A DNA stretch of 50,531 nt from UBA8437 sp003445035 (GTDB taxonomy: Bacteria > Planctomycetota > Planctomycetia > Planctomycetales > Planctomycetaceae): contig CALCHI010000241.1 in the NCBI GenBank assembly GCA_937901285.1, positions 1-50,531 on the forward strand, given 5' to 3'. The stretch's first letter is position 1. Every line of letters begins with the position of its first letter. Shown here one piece after another: positions 15,537 through 24,433 of this stretch. The notes beneath the pieces are model-generated. The model saw nothing but the letters and a program-made list of their open reading frames with translations. It made no database searches and was not told the origin of the DNA. A program made the translations under genes and the position numbers.

Positions 15537-16958
15537 GTGATGACGTCTTCCACCAGCCCATCAACCGCCTCGGCGGCCACCGTTTCGCCCGGTCCCGGCG
15601 TCGGTCGCCGCGAACTGCTCAGGCTCAGCCTCGGCGGCCTGACCCTTCCCTCGCTGCTTTCTGCACGAGCCGCGGCCGAAACGTCCGCGGCCGGCGATCG
15701 CACGGCGGTGATCCTGGTCTGGTTGCAGGGCGGGGCCAGCCACCTCGAGACCTACGACCCCAAGCCGCTCTCGGGTTCGGCCTACCGGGGCCCGTACGAC
15801 CCCATCGCTACCCGCACTCCCGGAATGCGGATCTGCGAACTGCTGCCGCGGCACGCGGAGGTGTCGAACCGATTCAGCCTGCTGAGATCGATGGTCCACA
15901 CCGGGTTCTGCCACCAGCAGGGAACCCAGCAACTGCTGACCGGCCACCCGGTCCGGATCCTCAAACAGAAACCCGATCATCCCGACCTGTTCTCGATCGT
16001 GCACCGCTTGCGGCGGAATGCCTACAACGGACTGCCCAACTACGTCGGAGTGAACCCCGTACCGTATGCGGGTGCGGCCTACCTGGGGCCGGCCTACGAA
16101 CCGTTCGCCGTCACCGGCGACCCCAACGGCAGCGGATTCCAGGTGCCCAACATCGGGCTCAGCGACAAGCAGAAGCTGGCCCGGATCCGCGAGCGGATCG
16201 GTCTGAGGCGAAGTCTGGACCGACTCAGCCGTGACGCCGACCAGTACCACCAGATGAAGGCGCTCGACGAGTTCGAGACCCAGGCCCTGGACGTGCTGAC
16301 CGGTCCAGCCGCCAAGCGGGCCTTCGACCTGGAAAAAGAAGCCCCCGCCACACGTGATCGCTACGGACGGAACCGGTGGGGCCAGCAGGCCCTGATGGCC
16401 AGGCGACTGGTCGAATCGGGAGTCGACCTGGTCACGACGACCTTCAACGGATCACTCTGCGGACGGGTCGGCAACTGGGACGACCACGCGGTCAACCACA
16501 ACGTCTTCGAAGGCCTCAAGCACCGTTGCCCGTTCTACGACCAGGCGGTGGCGGCGCTGATAGAGGATCTCTTCGAGCGGGGCCTGGATCGACGCGTGAT
16601 GGTCGTGGTCACGGGAGAATTCGGACGTACGCCCAAGATCTCGCACGTCGCCAGTTCGGGCAAGGGCGTCGCCAGTGCTCCCAAGGGGACCGTCCAGCCG
16701 GGCCGCGACCACTGGCCCAGGGCCACCTCGATCCTGTTCGCCGGTGGAGGAATCACGCCGGGACAGGTGATCGGAGCCACCGACACCCGCGGCGAAGATG
16801 CGACCGATCGGATCGTTGGCCGAGACGACTTCCTGGCGACGATCTACCGTCACCTGGGAATCGATTCCGACCACCTGGCCCTGGCCGACTTCGCCGGTCG
16901 ACCGATCCCGGTGATCAGAAACGGCACGCCCATCCCAGAGTTGACCGCCCCTGGCTAG
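15537..16958 (+). CDS. DUF1501 protein with twin-arginine-type signal
   Basis: The product is 473 residues; GTG at 15537 or the adjacent ATG at 15540 can start it. The N-terminus has a Ser/Thr-rich stretch followed by GRRELLRLSLGGLTLPSLLS, a twin-arginine-like export signal ending in Ala-Arg-Ala-Ala-Ala. The core shows DUF1501 hallmarks: VILVWLQGGASHLETYDPKP near 57-76, RSMVHTGFCHQQG, ARRLVESGVDLVTTTFNG, VVVTGEFGRTPKI and GRDHWPRATSILFAGGG. The fold belongs to the alkaline-phosphatase/sulfatase-like group and is abundant in planctomycetes, but its reaction is unproven. Unlike the DUF1501 gene at 21334 it has no cytochrome/DUF1549 partner directly upstream. It is divergent from the permease operon across 187 bp. 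Confidence 0.88.
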   Translation: MMTSSTSPSTASAATVSPGPGVGRRELLRLSLGGLTLPSLLSARAAAETSAAGDRTAVILVWLQGGASHLETYDPKPLSGSAYRGPYDPIATRTPGMRICELLPRHAEVSNRFSLLRSMVHTGFCHQQGTQQLLTGHPVRILKQKPDHPDLFSIVHRLRRNAYNGLPNYVGVNPVPYAGAAYLGPAYEPFAVTGDPNGSGFQVPNIGLSDKQKLARIRERIGLRRSLDRLSRDADQYHQMKALDEFETQALDVLTGPAAKRAFDLEKEAPATRDRYGRNRWGQQALMARRLVESGVDLVTTTFNGSLCGRVGNWDDHAVNHNVFEGLKHRCPFYDQAVAALIEDLFERGLDRRVMVVVTGEFGRTPKISHVASSGKGVASAPKGTVQPGRDHWPRATSILFAGGGITPGQVIGATDTRGEDATDRIVGRDDFLATIYRHLGIDSDHLALADFAGRPIPVIRNGTPIPELTAPG

Positions 16959-17124
16959 CCGATCGCGGGCGAACGGACCGACTGGAACCGTCAAGTCGGA
17001 TTGGCACGGTGGTGTGGACTGTGAGACGTCTGTCGCGCGTCGGTGACCAACCCCCGGAAACCGGCGCCGAGACGGACAGAAACTTGTTGAGACGCCGGCG
17101 TGGGTGTGTGAGCATGAAATAACC

Positions 17125-17751
17125 ATGCTGACCATCTGCAGTGACCCTCTGCCGCGGACCGACCTGACCTACGCGGCGTTCCGCGCCAGTTTCCACGAAA
17201 CACTCGAACGCCTGGTCCTGGCCAGGCAGTTCGACCAGGACCCGTGGCAGAACTTCGGGTTCCTGACACGGGTCCCGTTCCTGCAATCCGTCCCGCCCCA
17301 GGTCCAACTCGACCTGCTCGCCGAAACCTGGCACCGGCATGTCTGCTCGGAGACCCATGTTGCCTCGTTGATCGACGAAGCGGTGATCTTCGCGGCGTGC
17401 GAGACCGCGGCCCGGATGGCTCGAGTCAACCTCGAAGAGTTCTCGGACGTGCTTGAGCGAGGGCCCCAGCGACTGGTCCGCGACGTCCAGGGCGGACTGG
17501 CCGAGGCCATGAAACAACTCCACATGGCTCTCGACTGCGAAGGTGACTTCCTGGTGATCTCGCAGTTCGAAGACCTGCCGCCGCAAGAAGCACGGCGGAT
17601 GAAGAACGAGTTGTGTCTCGAAGAAGAACGGCTCGACGAGATGTTCGACGTGCTCGGCCGCTGGCGGGTCACTCCCGGGTTCGGGCGTCGACTCAAAGGC
17701 CTGCTCTCGGAACGCGAAATCCGGCACGCCCTCCAGGTCGTCTCCGACTGA
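17125..17751 (+). CDS. Conserved hypothetical protein, helical
   Basis: ATG at 17125 (MLTICSDPLPRTDLTYAAF) gives 208 residues; an in-frame GTG at 17104 is possible but less likely. The product is soluble, acidic and almost wholly helical, with no signal peptide or metal motif. The central stretch HVASLIDEAVIFAACETAAR and the charged C-terminal half (EDLPPQEARRMKNELCLEEE) look conserved in character. I recognise no domain. It follows DUF1501 by 166 bp and precedes a small lysine-tailed gene by 30 bp on the same strand, so the two small genes probably form a unit. Confidence 0.65.
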   Translation: MLTICSDPLPRTDLTYAAFRASFHETLERLVLARQFDQDPWQNFGFLTRVPFLQSVPPQVQLDLLAETWHRHVCSETHVASLIDEAVIFAACETAARMARVNLEEFSDVLERGPQRLVRDVQGGLAEAMKQLHMALDCEGDFLVISQFEDLPPQEARRMKNELCLEEERLDEMFDVLGRWRVTPGFGRRLKGLLSEREIRHALQVVSD

Positions 17752-17781
17752 CCCTTTCTCGGCAGTAACGGTCCGCGGCCC

Positions 17782-18186
17782 ATGGCACGCAAGAAGACGA
17801 ACAGCAAAACCGCCGCGGCCAGGAAAAAAACGACCACGGCCAAAAAGGCCTCGTCGTCCCGCAAGGGCAAGAAGGCCGCGACCAGGAAAACGTCGACTTC
17901 GCTGGGTCGCCCGAGGATCGCCGGCACGGCCGAACTGGACCTGGAATTCAAGGGCGACTTCGCCGCCCGGCAGATCTTCCAGTTCCTCGATGTCCAGACC
18001 TTCAAGGAACTCGAGGAATTCAGTCCGCAGGAGATCACCGACAGGGTGATCACACCCCTGGTGCAGGCGGTCGAGCGGATCCGCAAGCAACTGGCGATGG
18101 CCAACCGGCATCTTTCCGGTGACCAGAAGTTCGCACGGACTTTCCAGGACGAACTGGCCAGGGTGACCGGTGCCGCCCGGAGATGA
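17782..18186 (+). CDS. Small protein with histone-H1-like lysine tail
   Basis: This is a 134-residue protein. Residues 1-42 are almost entirely Lys, Arg, Ala, Ser and Thr (MARKKTNSKTAAARKK, KKASSSRKGKKAATRKTS), like the C-terminal tails of eukaryotic H1 and bacterial H1-like proteins. Residues 45-130 form a separate acidic-to-neutral helical domain (AELDLEFKGDFAARQIFQFL, EEFSPQEITDRVITPLVQAV). The tail should bind nucleic acid non-specifically; the domain is unknown to me. It follows another unknown gene by 30 bp. A second protein of the same design lies at 39980-40300. Nucleoid association is inference only. Confidence 0.65.
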   Translation: MARKKTNSKTAAARKKTTTAKKASSSRKGKKAATRKTSTSLGRPRIAGTAELDLEFKGDFAARQIFQFLDVQTFKELEEFSPQEITDRVITPLVQAVERIRKQLAMANRHLSGDQKFARTFQDELARVTGAARR

Positions 18187-18310
18187 ACGTCGCCATCCCC
18201 CCCGGACGGTCCGAATTGACCGGCGTCCTCGGGCGCGGCTAGTCTGAGTGCTGGATGTGGACCGGGGCCTTTCCGGAACCAACACGTACACGTTCTCTGG
18301 CGGAAACGGC

Positions 18311-21301
18311 ATGCGGACTCTCTCGGACCTCATCCCGATCGCGACCCTGGCCGCCGGCCTGCTGGCCCCCGCCTGTCACACCCGGCCGCTGACGGCGGCC
18401 CCGCCCAGGGCGGTGGTCTACGAAACCGATATCCGGCCGCTGCTGGTGGCCCGCTGTGGCCGCTGCCACGCCGGCGGCAAGGCCAAGGGGTCGCTCGACT
18501 TGGGCAGCCTGAGCGGCATCCGTCGTGGCAGTGAAACCGGTGCGGTGGTGATTCCCGGAAAACCCGAGAAGAGCCTGCTGGTCGAGGTGCTCGCCGAGGG
18601 CAGCATGCCGCCGGACGGAAAGAACCGACCCACCAGGGCCGAGGTGAGCAAGATCACCGCGTGGATCCGTAACGGTGCCAGGACCCGCGGCGGAGACTTC
18701 AACGCAAAAGCGGCACTGACCCAGGAGGATGTGCTGCCGATCCTGTTCACCCGCTGCGTGGTCTGCCACGGCGGCCGGGAAAAACGGGGCGGCCTCGACC
18801 TGAGAACTCGTCGAGCGATGCTCAAGGGTGGCAAGTCCGGACCGGCCATCGTGCCGGGAAAACCCGACGCCAGCCTGCTGGTCAAGAAGATTCATGACCG
18901 CGACATGCCGCCACCGAAACTGCTGGTCGATTTTGGGATCCGGCCCGTCGAGGTCGGAGAATTCGAGACGATCCGTGGCTGGATTGCTGCCGGAGCCCCC
19001 GAGGTGAAGGTCGTTGTCGACGTGGCCGGTCCCACGCCCGATCGCCTGGTCAGCAAACAGGATCGCGACTTCTGGGCGTTCCGAGCACCGAAGAAACCCC
19101 CGGTGCCGTCGGTGGCAAAGCGGGACCTGGCTGCGAGGATTTCCAGTCCGATCGACGCGTTCCTGCTGAAGGCACTTGACGGTAAATCTCTGGAGTATTC
19201 GCCCGAAGCCGATCGGCTGACCCTGGTCCGTCGCGTTGCCTTCGACCTGACCGGGTTGCCGCCCACGTGGACGCAGGTCGAAACATTCCTGAGCGACAAG
19301 CGGCCGGGGGCCTACGCGCGGATGGTCGACCGGTTTCTGGCCAGCCGACACTACGGCGAACGCTGGGGCCGCTACTGGCTCGACCTGGCCGGCTACGCCG
19401 ATTCGGAAGGCAAGCGGTCCGCCGACCCGATCCGCCCCCATTCCTGGCGGTACCGCGACTACGTGATCCGCGCGTTCAACGGCGACAAGCCCTACGACCG
19501 TTTTCTGCTGGAACAGATCGCCGGGGACGAACTGGCCGATGTGGCCAGCGCCGAGACGATCACCCCGGAACTGATGGACAACCTGGTGGCGACCGGGTTT
19601 CTCAGGCAGGCCCCCGACGGCACCGGCAGCGACATCGTCAACACCGTGGTCGAACGCTTTGAGGTGATCATCGACGAAATCGACGTGCTCGGCTCGTCCG
19701 TTCTTGGACTGACCGTCAAGTGTGCCCAGTGTCACAACCACAAGTACGACCCGATCCCGCAACGGGATTACTACCGGCTGGTCGCCGTCTTCCAGGGAGC
19801 CTACGACGTCTACGACTGGCTGAAGCCGTCGTTCGTCCCCGGACAGACCAAGAGCAAGGCGGCCGGCCGCGTGTTGCCCTATCTGACTCCCGTAGAGCAA
19901 CAGCGACACGCGGCCTCGCGCGCCGTCGTCGAAAAACAGATCGCCGACGCGAAACAGGCACTCGCTGAGCTCAAGACGTCCCTGGAAAAACAGCACGCCG
20001 AGAAGCGACTGGCCGGACTGCCCGAGGTCCTTCGTGAGGATCTCCGCCGGATGCTCGCCACGCCCGGGAAGAAGCGGGACGCGGTGCAGAAGTACCTGGC
20101 CGGCAAGTTCGAGAAACGACTGTCGATCACCGTCGCAGCGCTCAAGAAACAAAACCCCCGGTTCAAGACACTCACCAAGACCACCAACGACCGGGTCAAG
20201 CAACTTCAGGCGGAGATGCCGGTCGAACCGCGGATCCGGGCGCTGTGGGACCGCGGTGCCCCCTCCCCGACCTGGCTGTTCCGCAGGGGGCAGTACAACA
20301 AGCCGGGTCACCGCGTCGGCCCCGGCGTCCCCAGTGTCCTGACCGACGGGAAAACGCCGCTGAAGATCAATCCGCCGTGGCCGGGTGCCCGCTCGACGGG
20401 TCGTCGACTGGCGATGGCCCGCTGGCTGGTCGACCCCGGCCATCCGCTGACCGCCCGGGTGATAGTCAACCGGATCTGGTTCCACCACTTCGGCCGCGGC
20501 CTGGTCGAAACACTCTCGAACTTCGGCAACACCGGCAGCCGTCCGTCTCACCCCCGGCTCCTCGACTGGCTGGCCCGCACGCTGATCGAACAGGGCTGGA
20601 GCATCAAGCGGATGCACCGGGTGATGATGAACTCGTCGGCCTACCGGCAGATCTCGGCGATCCGTCCCGAAGCCGAGGCGATCGACCCCGAGAACCGGTT
20701 GTTGTGGCGGATGCCGTTGAAACGAATGGACGCCGAGGTGGTCCGCGACAGCATCCTGGCGGTTGCCGGCCGACTGCACGACACGCCCTTCGGTCCACCC
20801 GACCCGGTCGATGTCCGCCCCGACGGGCTGGTCACCTCGCGGGAAGCCTCCGACGGATGGAGACGATCGGTCTACATCCGGCACCGCCGCAAGCACATGC
20901 CGACGATCCTCGAGACCTTCGATCTGCCGCAGATGATCCCCAACTGCGTCGAGCGGCCCGATTCGACCGTCGCCAGCCAGGCACTCCACCTGTTCAACGA
21001 CGGCATGATCCGCAAGCTCTCCGACGCGTTCGCCGAACGGGTCACCCGCGAAGCGGGCCGAGAACCCTACAAGCAGGTCGAACGCGCTTACCAGTTGGCA
21101 CTCAACCGCATGCCCAGCGACACCGAACGCGAGGTGGGGCTGGCGGCGCTCGAGGAACTGACCCGGCTCTGGCGACAGAAAGCGGCCGGCACACCGGCAA
21201 AGACCAAGACGCAGACGTCGGCATCCGCACCGTCGCAACGGGCCCTGGCAACCTATTGCCACACCCTGCTCAACTCGGCCGGTTTCCTGTTCATCGACTG
21301 A
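18311..21301 (+). CDS. PSCyt1-DUF1549-DUF1553 (planctomycete cytochrome c-like) protein
   Basis: This 996-residue exported protein starts at ATG 18311 (MRTLSDLIPIATLAAGLLAP); an upstream in-frame start at 18248 lacks signal character. Two tandem cytochrome-c-like domains carry heme motifs C49-GR-CH and C149-VV-CH, with candidate axial methionines in SMPPDG (Met100) and DMPPP (Met199). DUF1549 follows (about 278-490) and contains a third CxxCH, CAQCHNHKYDP at 471. A charged coiled-coil region spans about 535-630, then DUF1553 (about 695-990; GARSTGRRLAMARWLV, RVIVNRIWFHHFGRGLV). It should act in the periplasm in an undetermined redox or carbohydrate-related process. The DUF1501 gene starts 32 bp downstream, the usual planctomycete pairing. 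Confidence 0.92.
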   Translation: MRTLSDLIPIATLAAGLLAPACHTRPLTAAPPRAVVYETDIRPLLVARCGRCHAGGKAKGSLDLGSLSGIRRGSETGAVVIPGKPEKSLLVEVLAEGSMPPDGKNRPTRAEVSKITAWIRNGARTRGGDFNAKAALTQEDVLPILFTRCVVCHGGREKRGGLDLRTRRAMLKGGKSGPAIVPGKPDASLLVKKIHDRDMPPPKLLVDFGIRPVEVGEFETIRGWIAAGAPEVKVVVDVAGPTPDRLVSKQDRDFWAFRAPKKPPVPSVAKRDLAARISSPIDAFLLKALDGKSLEYSPEADRLTLVRRVAFDLTGLPPTWTQVETFLSDKRPGAYARMVDRFLASRHYGERWGRYWLDLAGYADSEGKRSADPIRPHSWRYRDYVIRAFNGDKPYDRFLLEQIAGDELADVASAETITPELMDNLVATGFLRQAPDGTGSDIVNTVVERFEVIIDEIDVLGSSVLGLTVKCAQCHNHKYDPIPQRDYYRLVAVFQGAYDVYDWLKPSFVPGQTKSKAAGRVLPYLTPVEQQRHAASRAVVEKQIADAKQALAELKTSLEKQHAEKRLAGLPEVLREDLRRMLATPGKKRDAVQKYLAGKFEKRLSITVAALKKQNPRFKTLTKTTNDRVKQLQAEMPVEPRIRALWDRGAPSPTWLFRRGQYNKPGHRVGPGVPSVLTDGKTPLKINPPWPGARSTGRRLAMARWLVDPGHPLTARVIVNRIWFHHFGRGLVETLSNFGNTGSRPSHPRLLDWLARTLIEQGWSIKRMHRVMMNSSAYRQISAIRPEAEAIDPENRLLWRMPLKRMDAEVVRDSILAVAGRLHDTPFGPPDPVDVRPDGLVTSREASDGWRRSVYIRHRRKHMPTILETFDLPQMIPNCVERPDSTVASQALHLFNDGMIRKLSDAFAERVTREAGREPYKQVERAYQLALNRMPSDTEREVGLAALEELTRLWRQKAAGTPAKTKTQTSASAPSQRALATYCHTLLNSAGFLFID

Positions 21302-21333
21302 CCCGAATCGACCACGTCCTCCGGGAATCTCCC

Positions 21334-22803
21334 ATGACCAACCCGCTCGCCCGCCGCGATTTTTTCCGCAGTGCCGCCGACGGGCTCTACGGCACCGCCC
21401 TGGCCTACCTGTTCGGACGCGAATTCTACGGAGGTTCGGGACTGCTGGCCGCCGACGCGCCGACGCCGACGCCACGACTCTACGATCTCGCTCCCAAGCA
21501 ACCTCACTTCCAGCCGCGTGCCAAGGCGATCATCCAGTTGTTCATGCAGGGTGGCCCCAGCCAGGTCGACCTCTTCGACCCCAAGCCGACCCTCGAACGA
21601 CACCATGGCCAGTCGGTCTTCAAGGACCTGGCCGCCGACGTGTCGAGTCCCGAGGCGGCCGGGGGCCTGATGCGGAGCCCATGGAAATTCGCCCGTCACG
21701 GACAAAGTGGGACCTGGGTCAGCGAGTTACTGCCTCACACCGCCCGCCACGTGGACCGGATCGCCGTGGTCCGCTCGATGTACAACACCCACCCCAACCA
21801 CGAACCGGCACTCTACAAGATCCAGTCGGGCAAGCTGCTGCCGGGCCTTCCCTCGTTCGGATCGTGGGTCGCCTACGGGCTGGGAACCGAGAACCAGAAC
21901 CTGCCGGCCTACGTCGTCCTGGACGACCCCCAGTCGCGGCTTCCGGTCAACGAGATCCAGAACTGGCAGTCGGGATACCTGCCACCGGTCTACCAGGGCA
22001 CGCGAATGCGTCCCACGGGTTCACCGATCCTGAACCTGACACCCGAAAAATCCCGACAGCGGCCCGAGCCGGTCGTTGCAGCCAGCCGCAGACTGCTGGC
22101 GAGGCTCGACCGGATCCACAAGACACAGCGACCCGGCCAGTTGCGGCTCGACGCCCGGATCTCCAGCTACGAACTGGCCGCGCGGATGCAGATGACCGCC
22201 TCCGACGCACTCGACATCGGCCAGGAGACCCAGGCCACTCAGAAAAACTACGGCATCGGCGACAAGGTCACCGACAACTACGCCCGGCGGTGCCTGATGG
22301 CCCGGCGGCTGGTCGAACGCGGCGTGCGACTGGTGCAGATCTACACCCGCGGCCAGATGTGGGACAACCACAGCAACATCGGCAGCAGCCTGGTCGGCGC
22401 CTGTCAGCACACCGACCAGCCGGTCGCCGCCCTGCTCGACGACCTGGCCGAACGCGGCCTGCTCGACGACGTGCTGGTCGTCTGGGGCGGCGAATTCGGA
22501 CGTCTGCCGATCGCCCAGATCCGGCCCGGCAGCGATCCGAAAAAAGCCGGCCGGGACCACGGTCCGGCCGGGTTTTCGATCTGGATGGCCGGAGCCGGAA
22601 TCCGCGGCGGCACTGTTTACGGGACGACCGACGAGATCGGCTACAGGGCGGTTGAGAAACGGGTCAGCGTCGCCGACTGGCATGCCACGATGCTCCACGC
22701 GCTGGGCATGCACCACGAGGACCTCTATTTCGACCGGCACGGATTCCGTGAACGGCTGACCGGGACCGACCAGGTCCGGGTGGTCGAGGAACTGTTCGCC
22801 TAG
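21334..22803 (+). CDS. DUF1501 protein paired with the PSCyt/DUF1553 protein
   Basis: The 489-residue product starts MTNPLARRDFFRSAADGLYG, a twin-arginine motif (RRDFF) typical of Tat-exported DUF1501 proteins. Core motifs present are AIIQLFMQGGPSQVDLFDPK, SMYNTHPNHEPALY, ARRCLMARRLVERGVRLVQI, VVWGGEFGRLP and GRDHGPAGFSIWMAGAG. The histidines and acids in these motifs match the alkaline-phosphatase-like fold, but substrate and reaction are not established for the family. It lies 32 bp after the DUF1549/DUF1553 gene and is probably co-transcribed with it. Its stop codon shares CTAG (22800-22803) with the stop of the convergent methyltransferase gene, so the two genes leave no room for a terminator between them. 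Confidence 0.9.
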   Translation: MTNPLARRDFFRSAADGLYGTALAYLFGREFYGGSGLLAADAPTPTPRLYDLAPKQPHFQPRAKAIIQLFMQGGPSQVDLFDPKPTLERHHGQSVFKDLAADVSSPEAAGGLMRSPWKFARHGQSGTWVSELLPHTARHVDRIAVVRSMYNTHPNHEPALYKIQSGKLLPGLPSFGSWVAYGLGTENQNLPAYVVLDDPQSRLPVNEIQNWQSGYLPPVYQGTRMRPTGSPILNLTPEKSRQRPEPVVAASRRLLARLDRIHKTQRPGQLRLDARISSYELAARMQMTASDALDIGQETQATQKNYGIGDKVTDNYARRCLMARRLVERGVRLVQIYTRGQMWDNHSNIGSSLVGACQHTDQPVAALLDDLAERGLLDDVLVVWGGEFGRLPIAQIRPGSDPKKAGRDHGPAGFSIWMAGAGIRGGTVYGTTDEIGYRAVEKRVSVADWHATMLHALGMHHEDLYFDRHGFRERLTGTDQVRVVEELFA

Positions 22804-23549
22804 GACGGATTGAGCACCGCCAGCACCACCGCCGCTGCGACCGACGCGTTGAGCGAGGCGATCTGGCCCCGGGGCGACAATCGGCAGACGACGTCGCAGT
22901 GTTCCAGCGTCAATCGTCTCAGGCCCCGTTCCTCGCTGCCGATCACCACCAGCCAGTCCCGGTCCGCCTCGGACAACTCCTGCTCCCCCCGCTCGCTGGT
23001 CCCCATCACCCACAACCCCGCATCGCGAGCCTGGCGGAGTGCCCTCGCCAGGTTGCTGGCTCGGGTGAACGGAACATGCTCGAGTCCGCCCGAGGCAACA
23101 TCGTAGGCCGACGACGAAATCGGCGCGGACTGATCGGTGGTCAACAGCACACCCCGGACGCCGAAAAATGCGGCCGTGCGGAAGATCGCCCCGATGTTGT
23201 GGGGATCCTGCAGACGATCCAGTGCCAGCCAGATCCCGTGCCCATCCCCTCCGGCAGTGGAAAGCAGTTGTTCGAGACCGACGTCGGACCGTTCGCGAAC
23301 GCTGGCCATCGCCGCGGCAGTTCGCCCTCCCGATCGGTCCTTGTCTCCCCTTTTGTCACGCCGCCGACGGCCACCGGCGGCCTGGACCATTCGCCCGGTC
23401 CGGACCGGCACCCCCAGGCTCCTGGCCAGATCGGCCACCTCTTGCCAGGCCCCGTGCGGCGAACGCTCGCCGAAGCGAACCTCGATCACGTCACCGGCCC
23501 GCATCTCGAGAGCCGCCAGCACGCTGTGCGGATTCTTCAGTTCGAGCAT
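22800..23549 (-). CDS. SpoU-family (TrmH) RNA 2'-O-methyltransferase
   Basis: This is 249 residues. An N-terminal substrate-binding-like part (1-55) is followed by a very basic Gly/Arg-rich linker (about 58-76, GGRRRRDKRGDKDRSGG). The SPOUT methylase domain then shows all three motifs: LALDRLQDPHNIGAIFRTAA (motif 1, about 108-127), VVIGSEERGL (motif 2) and RLSPRGQIASLNASVAAAVV (motif 3). Enzymes of this group methylate the 2'-OH of a ribose in rRNA or tRNA using SAM through a trefoil knot. It overlaps the end of the upstream SpoU gene by 13 bases. The two are paralogs of similar architecture, and which RNA this one modifies cannot be told. Confidence 0.88.
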   Translation of the reverse strand: MLELKNPHSVLAALEMRAGDVIEVRFGERSPHGAWQEVADLARSLGVPVRTGRMVQAAGGRRRRDKRGDKDRSGGRTAAAMASVRERSDVGLEQLLSTAGGDGHGIWLALDRLQDPHNIGAIFRTAAFFGVRGVLLTTDQSAPISSSAYDVASGGLEHVPFTRASNLARALRQARDAGLWVMGTSERGEQELSEADRDWLVVIGSEERGLRRLTLEHCDVVCRLSPRGQIASLNASVAAAVVLAVLNPS

Positions 23550-24343
23550 GCCGGGCCATCCTTCGCATCCCGCCTCTGGCGGTCGACTTCGTAAAGTAAC
23601 ACTCCGGCCGCGACCGCGGCGTTGAAAGATTCGGTGCGACCGGACTGCTCGATTCCGATCCGTCCGCTACAGATTTCCAGCACGTCGTCGGCAACACCGT
23701 GGCCCTCGTTGCCGACCACCAGGGCCACCGGACCCGCCAGGTCACAGCAGCGAGCCGCTCGAGAGTCCCCGGCCACGGCGGCCAGCACGTTGACACCGTC
23801 GCGACGCAGTTGCATGACCAGCGCGACCAGGTTCTCGGACCGGGCGATGCGGACGTGGCTGACGGCACCGGCCGAACTGCGGGCGACGTGGCCGTTGATC
23901 GGCGCGTGGTCTCCGGAAACCACCACCCCGTCGACCCCCAGGATTTCGGCCGATCGCAGGATGGCGCCCAGGTTGTGAGGATCCTGCACGGCATCCACTA
24001 GCAGCCACAACGGCGGACCATCGGTTTCCGCGAGCATCGACTCCAGGGTCAGGAACGGGAACTCGCCCATCCGGGCCAGCACACCCTGGTGCTGATCGGT
24101 GTGACACCGGGCGCGAATCTCATCGCCGTCGGCCTTCCGCACCTCCACATCTCGTTCCCCGGCCAGGCCCATCAATTCCTCGGCCACATCCGTGTCGATC
24201 CGCTCGGACACCCACAGGTCCCGGATTGGCCAACGGCCTCCGCGCAATGTCTCCAGCACGGCGCGACGACCCCAGATCCAGTCGCCGGGCCGGTTACGAC
24301 CGCCCCCGCCGCTGCTCTTCCCGCCTGAGGATCGCCCGTCCAT
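23537..24343 (-). CDS. rlmB: 23S rRNA (guanosine-2'-O)-methyltransferase RlmB-type
   Basis: This is 268 residues with a Gly/Ser-rich N-terminus (residues 2-20), then the RlmB-like substrate domain starting DWIWGRRAVLETLRGGRWPI (21-40) and including HTDQHQGVLARM (81-92). The SpoU methylase domain carries LLVDAVQDPHNLGAILRSAE (about 114-133), VVGNEGHGV (about 209-217) and SFNAAVAAGVLL (239-250). RlmB methylates G2251 in the peptidyl-transferase loop of 23S rRNA. The G-x-x-A-V-x-E-x-L start and the Q-G-V-x-A motif favour RlmB/TrmH group 3 over TrmH or TrmL. It is the first gene of a two-gene overlapping unit and is divergent from aroA. Confidence 0.87.
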   Translation of the reverse strand: MDGRSSGGKSSGGGGRNRPGDWIWGRRAVLETLRGGRWPIRDLWVSERIDTDVAEELMGLAGERDVEVRKADGDEIRARCHTDQHQGVLARMGEFPFLTLESMLAETDGPPLWLLVDAVQDPHNLGAILRSAEILGVDGVVVSGDHAPINGHVARSSAGAVSHVRIARSENLVALVMQLRRDGVNVLAAVAGDSRAARCCDLAGPVALVVGNEGHGVADDVLEICSGRIGIEQSGRTESFNAAVAAGVLLYEVDRQRRDAKDGPACSN

Positions 24344-24365
24344 ACTGGTTCCCTCGCCCGCTGCC

Positions 24366-24383
24366 GGCCCGCCACTGCGGGCC
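24366..24383. repeat. GGCCCGC-CACT-GCGGGCC inverted repeat in divergent promoter gap
   Basis: There is a perfect 7-bp inverted repeat around CACT in the 90 bp separating rlmB (-) and aroA (+). It could be an operator or part of an aroA leader hairpin. The evidence is only the symmetry and the position. Confidence 0.25.
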
Positions 24384-24433
24384 TCGTCCGTCCCCGATTC
24401 TGGAAACTGCCGTTTGCTGCGGCAAGCCCATCG

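Noticed and set aside
18239..21475. Antisense open frame of 1078 codons across the PSCyt/DUF1549/DUF1553 gene
   Set aside because: It is the mirror of a well-supported gene in GC-rich DNA, has low-complexity Arg/Gly/Pro composition and no domain.
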